This document shows, piece after piece, positions 59,805-64,000 of a DNA stretch of 64,000 nt. This DNA is from Phenylobacterium sp. Its GTDB lineage: Bacteria > Pseudomonadota > Alphaproteobacteria > Caulobacterales > Caulobacteraceae. A program made the translations under genes and the position numbers. Numbering within the stretch: position 1 is the first letter of the stretch; each line of letters starts with the position of its first letter. A model generated the notes under the pieces. It was given only the letters and a program-made list of their open reading frames with translations. It was not told where the DNA came from and did no database searches. The stretch is from contig JAGOQB010000012.1 in NCBI GenBank assembly GCA_017991675.1, forward strand, positions 1 to 64,000, given 5' to 3'.

Positions 59805-61016
59805 ATGGCTGACTTCGGCGGCGACGACCTGCAGGCCTTCCGCAGCGAGGCGGCGGCCTGGCTCGAGGCGAACTTCCCCAAGGCGCTGGCGGCCGATCCG
59901 GCCGCCCAGGTCGCCAAGGCGAGCGGCGGCGAAGAGACGCCCGACGCGCTGGCCTGGCGCAAGGCCATGGGCGAGAAAGGCTGGGGCGTTCCGACCTGGC
60001 CCGCGCAATACGGCGGCGGCGGCCTGAGCCTCCAGCAGGCCCGCGTCCTGCATGAGGAAATGGCCAAGATCGGCGCCCGCAACCCGATCGGCGGCATGGG
60101 CGTGATGATGTTCGGCCCGACCCTGATCGAGTACGGGACGGAGGAGCTGAAGCGCCAGCACCTGCCGGGCATCATCAGCGGCGACGTCCGCTGGTGCCAG
60201 GGCTACTCCGAGCCGGGCTCCGGCTCCGACCTCGCCTCGCTGCAGACCCGCGCCGAGGACAAGGGCGAGACCTATCTGGTCAACGGCTCGAAAATTTGGA
60301 CAAGCGGCGCCAACCTCGCCGACTGGTGCTTCTGCCTGGTGCGGACGGATACGTCGAAGAAACACGAGGGCATCTCGTTCCTGCTGATCGACATGACCAC
60401 GCCGGGCGTCGAGGTCCGGCCGATCCTGCTGATCAACGGCACCTCGCCGTTCTGCGAGACCTTCTTCACCGACGTGGTCGTCCCCAAGAACCAGCTGTTC
60501 GGGCCGCTGAACGGCGGCTGGACGGTGGCCAAGCGCCTGCTGCAGTTCGAGCGCGACAACATCTCGGCCGGCCTCGGCGGCGGCTCGATCGGCGCGCCGG
60601 TCAACGCCCTGACCGTCAAGAGCGCCGCCAAGCAGTATGTCGGCCTGGACGAGAGCGGTCGGCTGGCCGACAGCGACCTGCGCCGGCGCATCACCGAACA
60701 CCTGATGGAAGTGCAGAGCTTCCAACAGACCGTCCGCCGCGCCGCCGACGAAGCCAAGGCCGGCAACGGCCCGTCGGCCGCCACCTCGATCATGAAGTAC
60801 ATGGGCGCCAAGGTGGCCATGGACCGCAACGAACTGATCGTCGAGGCCCTCGGCACGGCCGGCGCCGGCTGGGGCGGCGAAGGCTACGAAGACCCCGAGC
60901 TGGCCGCCGTCCGCACCTGGCTGCGCTCGAAGGGCAACTCGATCGAAGGCGGCACCTCGGAGATCAATCTGAACGTCGTTTCAAAACGAGTGCTGGGCCT
61001 GCCCGATCCCAAGTGA
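59805..61016 (+). CDS. acyl-CoA dehydrogenase, second of the array
   Basis: 403 residues, same N-terminus (MADFGGDDLQAFRSEAAAWLE) as the first. The FAD loop is QGYSEPGSGSDLASL. The MCAD-type catalytic Glu position reads IEGGTSEIN (Gly), while LLQFERDNISAG holds Glu249 at the alternative base position. Spacer from the first gene is 76 bp. The paralogs probably arose by tandem duplication and may accept different chain lengths or branched acyl-CoAs. Confidence 0.9.
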   Translation: MADFGGDDLQAFRSEAAAWLEANFPKALAADPAAQVAKASGGEETPDALAWRKAMGEKGWGVPTWPAQYGGGGLSLQQARVLHEEMAKIGARNPIGGMGVMMFGPTLIEYGTEELKRQHLPGIISGDVRWCQGYSEPGSGSDLASLQTRAEDKGETYLVNGSKIWTSGANLADWCFCLVRTDTSKKHEGISFLLIDMTTPGVEVRPILLINGTSPFCETFFTDVVVPKNQLFGPLNGGWTVAKRLLQFERDNISAGLGGGSIGAPVNALTVKSAAKQYVGLDESGRLADSDLRRRITEHLMEVQSFQQTVRRAADEAKAGNGPSAATSIMKYMGAKVAMDRNELIVEALGTAGAGWGGEGYEDPELAAVRTWLRSKGNSIEGGTSEINLNVVSKRVLGLPDPK

Positions 61017-61091
61017 TTTTATAGCCCCGCCCGAATACGGCAGCGCGAACCATAATCGTCGCTAAGATAATGATTATTAGGGAGAATTTTC

Positions 61092-62300
61092 ATGGCTGAC
61101 TTTGGCGGCCCCGATTTGGAAGCCTTCCGCGCCGAAGCCAAGGAGTGGCTTGAGGCGAATTTCCCGAAGTCGCTGGGCAAGGACGTGGCCGGTCAGACCG
61201 CCGCGTTGATGAGCCCGGACAAGCCCACCGGCGACCTCGCCGTGTGGAAGGAACGCATGGGCGCCAAGGGCTGGGGCGTGCCGACCTGGCCGAAGGCCTA
61301 TGGCGGCGGCGGCCTCAGCGCCCCCGAAGCCCGGGTCCTGGCCCAGGAGATGGGCAAGATCGGCGCGGTGAACCCGATCGCCGGCATGGGCGTGGCGATG
61401 TTCGGCCCGACCCTGCTGGAATACGGCACCGAGGAACAGAAGAAGAAGTATATCCCGGACATCGCCACAGCGAAGGTCCGCTGGTGCCAAGGTTTCAGCG
61501 AGCCGGGCGCCGGTTCCGACCTGGCTTCTCTGCAGACGAAAGCAGAAGACAAGGGCGATCACTGGATCGTTAACGGCTCGAAGATTTGGACCAGCGGCGG
61601 CCAATACGCCGACATGATCTTCTGTCTTGTTCGCACCGACCAGAGCCGCAAGCATGAAGGCATCTCGTTTGTTGTCTTCGACATGCACCAGCCGGGCGTC
61701 GAAGTGCGGCCGATCAAGCTGATCGCCGGCAACTCGCCGTTCTGCGAAACCTTCTTCACCGACGTTCCGGTGCCGAAGGAGAACCTGGTCGGGCCGCTGC
61801 ACGGCGGCTGGACGGTGGCCAAGCGCCTGCTGCAGCACGAGCGCAGCGGCATGAACGGCGGCCGCGCCGGCAGCACCTCCAACGTCTCGCTGGGCGTGCT
61901 GGCCAAGAAGTACGTCGGCGAGGACGAACAGGGCCGCCTGGCCGACAGCGACCTGCGCACCCGCATCATCCTCAACGAAATCGACCAGCGCGCCGTCGCC
62001 CAGACCGTGGTCCGCGCCGCCCAGGAATCCAAGGGCAATTCCGGCCCGTCGGCGGCGACCTCGATCATGAAGAACGCCTTCATGAAGGCGACCCAGGACC
62101 GCGCCGAACTGACCCTCGAGGTCATGGGCCACCAGGGCCTGGGCTGGGAGGGCGACGACTTCAGCGAGGAGGAGCGCACCGCGGTCCGCACCTGGCTGTC
62201 GGGCAAGGCCGGCTCGATCTACGGCGGCTCGAACGAAGTGCAGAGCAACATCATTTCCAAGCGTATCCTGGGACTCCCGGACCTGACCCAGAACCACTAG
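61092..62300 (+). CDS. acyl-CoA dehydrogenase, third of the array
   Basis: 402 residues. Differs from the first two at the C-terminus (IYGGSNEVQSNIISKRILGLPDLTQNH), where the MCAD Glu is again Gly. LLQHERSGMNGG supplies the candidate base Glu. AGGGAGA precedes the ATG. With the fourth gene it forms a closer pair, sharing the LTQN ending and IIxxRILGL. Confidence 0.9.
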   Translation: MADFGGPDLEAFRAEAKEWLEANFPKSLGKDVAGQTAALMSPDKPTGDLAVWKERMGAKGWGVPTWPKAYGGGGLSAPEARVLAQEMGKIGAVNPIAGMGVAMFGPTLLEYGTEEQKKKYIPDIATAKVRWCQGFSEPGAGSDLASLQTKAEDKGDHWIVNGSKIWTSGGQYADMIFCLVRTDQSRKHEGISFVVFDMHQPGVEVRPIKLIAGNSPFCETFFTDVPVPKENLVGPLHGGWTVAKRLLQHERSGMNGGRAGSTSNVSLGVLAKKYVGEDEQGRLADSDLRTRIILNEIDQRAVAQTVVRAAQESKGNSGPSAATSIMKNAFMKATQDRAELTLEVMGHQGLGWEGDDFSEEERTAVRTWLSGKAGSIYGGSNEVQSNIISKRILGLPDLTQNH

Positions 62301-62397
62301 GGTGCATCCGAACCAGGCCGTTTGCGCCATGTCATTTCGCATGGCGCAGGCGGCCACGAGTTTTCAAACGACCTGATTTTTCTAGGAGACTATTTCA

Positions 62398-63603
62398 ATG
62401 GCAGATTTTGGCGGCGGCGATCTCGACGCCTTCCGTTCGGAAGTGCGCGGCTGGGTCGAGGCCAACTTCCCCGCTTCGCTGAAGGGCAAGCCCAACCCGA
62501 TGATGCGCGAAGAGCGCAGCAACCCGAGCCCGGACCAGGACGCCTGGCGCAAGGCGGTGGGTTCGAAGGGCTGGGGCACCCCGACCTGGCCGGCCGAGTA
62601 CGGCGGCGGCGGACTGTCGTCGGCTGAAGGCCGCGTCATCATGCAGGAGTTCCAACGCGCCGGGGCCTACAACCCGATCGGCGGCATGGGCGTCATGATG
62701 TTCGGCCCGACCCTGCTGGAATACGGCACGGACGCGCAGAAGAAAGAGCACATCCCCTCGATCTGCCGCGGCGAAATTCAGTGGTGCCAAGGTTTCAGCG
62801 AGCCTGGCGCCGGTTCCGACCTCGCCTCTCTTCAGTGCAAGGCTGAAGACAAGGGCGACCATTACCTGGTGAACGGCCAAAAGATCTGGACTTCGGGCGC
62901 TCAATACGCCGACTGGTGCTTCTGCCTGGTGCGCACCGACACCAGCAAGAAGCATGAAGGCATCTCCTTCGTGCTGTTCACCATGCACCAGCCGGGCGTC
63001 GAAGTCCGCCCGATCCCGCTGATCGCCGGCAACTCGCCGTTCTGCGAAACCTTCCTGACCGACGCCCGCGCCGAGAAGAAGGACCTGGTCGGCCCGCTGA
63101 ACGGCGGCTGGACCATCGCCAAGCGCCTGCTGCAGCACGAGCGTTCGGGCCTGTCGGGCGCCGGCGGCGGCGGTTACGGCGGCGCCAAGCCGCTGCCGAA
63201 GCTGGCCAAGGACTATGTCGGCCTCGACGAGAGCGGCAAGCTGGCCGACAGCGACCTGCGCACCCGCATCATCCTGAACGAGATCGACGGCCGCGCCTTC
63301 CAGCAGACCGCCGTGCGCGCGATGATGGAAGCCAAGGGCAATTCCGGCCCGTCGGCGGCGACCTCGATCATGAAGAACGCCGGCACCCGCTGGATGCAGG
63401 ACAAGGCCGAACTGACCCTCGAGATCATGGGTCACCAGGGCCTGGGCTGGGAAGGCGACGCCTTCACCGGCGACGAACTGACGGCGGTCCGCTCATGGCT
63501 CGGCGGCAAGGCCACCACGATCTATGGCGGTTCGCAGGAGGTGCAGAACAACATCATCTCCAAGCGCATCCTCGGCCTGCCCGACCTGACGCAGAACAAC
63601 TAA
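62398..63603 (+). CDS. acyl-CoA dehydrogenase, fourth of the array
   Basis: 401 residues. N-terminus MADFGGGDLDAFRSEVRGWVE, FAD loop QGFSEPGAGSDLASL, and the candidate base in LLQHERSGLSGAGGG. The C-terminal motif is IYGGSQEVQNN, again Gly at the MCAD base. AGGAGA precedes the ATG. Most similar to the third gene. The 97-bp spacer in front is the longest in the array. Confidence 0.9.
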   Translation: MADFGGGDLDAFRSEVRGWVEANFPASLKGKPNPMMREERSNPSPDQDAWRKAVGSKGWGTPTWPAEYGGGGLSSAEGRVIMQEFQRAGAYNPIGGMGVMMFGPTLLEYGTDAQKKEHIPSICRGEIQWCQGFSEPGAGSDLASLQCKAEDKGDHYLVNGQKIWTSGAQYADWCFCLVRTDTSKKHEGISFVLFTMHQPGVEVRPIPLIAGNSPFCETFLTDARAEKKDLVGPLNGGWTIAKRLLQHERSGLSGAGGGGYGGAKPLPKLAKDYVGLDESGKLADSDLRTRIILNEIDGRAFQQTAVRAMMEAKGNSGPSAATSIMKNAGTRWMQDKAELTLEIMGHQGLGWEGDAFTGDELTAVRSWLGGKATTIYGGSQEVQNNIISKRILGLPDLTQNN

Positions 63604-63647
63604 CTCTCAGAACAACCACAGATATTTTCGAGAATAGGATTTAAGAC

Positions 63648-64000
63648 ATGGCCGTTCTGAACGAAGAACAGAGCATGCTCCGCGACGCGGCGAAGAGCTG
63701 GGTCCAGGAAAAGAGCCCGGTCACCGCCTTCCGCAAGATGCGCGACTCGGGCGTCGAGCTCGGCTACGACGCCGCCGCCTGGAACGAGCAGGCCGAAATG
63801 GGCTGGGCCGGGGTGATCATCCCGGAAGACTTCGGCGGGTCGAACTTCGGCTACCTGTCGATGGGCCTGATCCTCGAGGAGATGGGCCGCACGCTCACCG
63901 CCTCGCCGCTGCTGGCCTCGGGCCTGGCCGCCGCCAGCGCCCTGATGCTGGGCGGCAACGACGCCCAGAAGGGCGAGTACCTGCCGAAGATCGCCGACGG
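63648..64000 (+). CDS. acyl-CoA dehydrogenase of a different subtype (partial, runs off the window)
   Basis: The first 117 residues only. MAVLNEEQSMLRDAAKSWVQEKSP is an N-terminal helical domain of the acyl-CoA dehydrogenase fold, followed by MGWAGVIIPEDFGGSNFGYLSMGLILEEMGRTL. It lacks the MADFGG start of the four upstream genes and looks like the partner subunit seen in heteromeric enzymes. Its catalytic residues lie outside the window. Confidence 0.85.
   Translation, partial: MAVLNEEQSMLRDAAKSWVQEKSPVTAFRKMRDSGVELGYDAAAWNEQAEMGWAGVIIPEDFGGSNFGYLSMGLILEEMGRTLTASPLLASGLAAASALMLGGNDAQKGEYLPKIAD

Overview
The window is GC-rich, densely packed alphaproteobacterial chromosome, most probably from the Caulobacteraceae (Caulobacter or Phenylobacterium). 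The evidence is a PodJ-type polarity protein with its characteristic N-terminus, a perfect CtrA-type TTAA-N7-TTAA site in front of it, intergenic palindromic repeats carrying a GANTC (CcrM-type) site, the ftsE-ftsX-DUF218-plsC and argH-lptM-lysA gene orders, and many 4-bp ATGA/GTGA start-stop overlaps.

Layout. (1) 1-8663 is a surface-polysaccharide region. It begins with the end of an IS5-family element that has cut into an O-antigen-type ABC transporter ATPase. Three family-2 and one family-4 glycosyltransferases follow, with a UXS-like nucleotide-sugar decarboxylase/epimerase, a GalE-type epimerase and a TPR-methyltransferase. The first 3 kb is less GC-rich than the rest and looks acquired. 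(2) 8778-17150 holds a DUF1254/DUF1214 protein, a compact signalling operon (OmpR-type regulator, LysM-FecR periplasmic protein, CHASE2 sensor kinase), a lipoprotein, an XRE regulator with a long leader and a cold-shock protein. (3) 17151-28726 is housekeeping: a TlpA thioredoxin, argH-lptM-lysA, a hybrid histidine kinase, hpt, a zinc-ribbon membrane protein, ftsE-ftsX-DUF218-plsC, chaC and a DUF2125 protein. (4) 28903-38724 has a DJ-1/PfpI protein, a Tat-exported M24 peptidase, an exported methyltransferase, the chorismate mutase-hisC-tyrA aromatic operon, a low-GC acyltransferase gene, an EF-G-like GTPase and an SMR transporter. (5) 38732-47515 is accessory: SRPBCC, ArsR and GST genes, an alpha/beta hydrolase, a LytTR regulator, a beta-lactamase-fold hydrolase, a DinG-type helicase and a GFA protein. 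(6) 47637-58342 has an Lhr-like helicase with PdeM, a TSUP exporter with its TIGR02186 partner, podJ, a conserved small membrane protein and an MprF-like protein. (7) 58505-64000 is a head-to-tail array of four paralogous acyl-CoA dehydrogenases plus the start of a fifth of a different subtype.

Most notable observations: the six-codon 3' end of tyrA occurs twice, before and after the acyltransferase gene, the footprint of a cassette insertion that regenerated the tyrA end. A roughly 135-bp intergenic element occurs five times and folds into the same branched structure with compensatory base changes between copies. The acyl-CoA dehydrogenase paralogs have Gly at the usual catalytic-Glu position but keep a Glu at the isovaleryl-CoA-dehydrogenase position. 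A LysM-FecR protein is encoded between a response regulator and a CHASE2 kinase. No rRNA, tRNA, CRISPR array or complete insertion sequence was seen.
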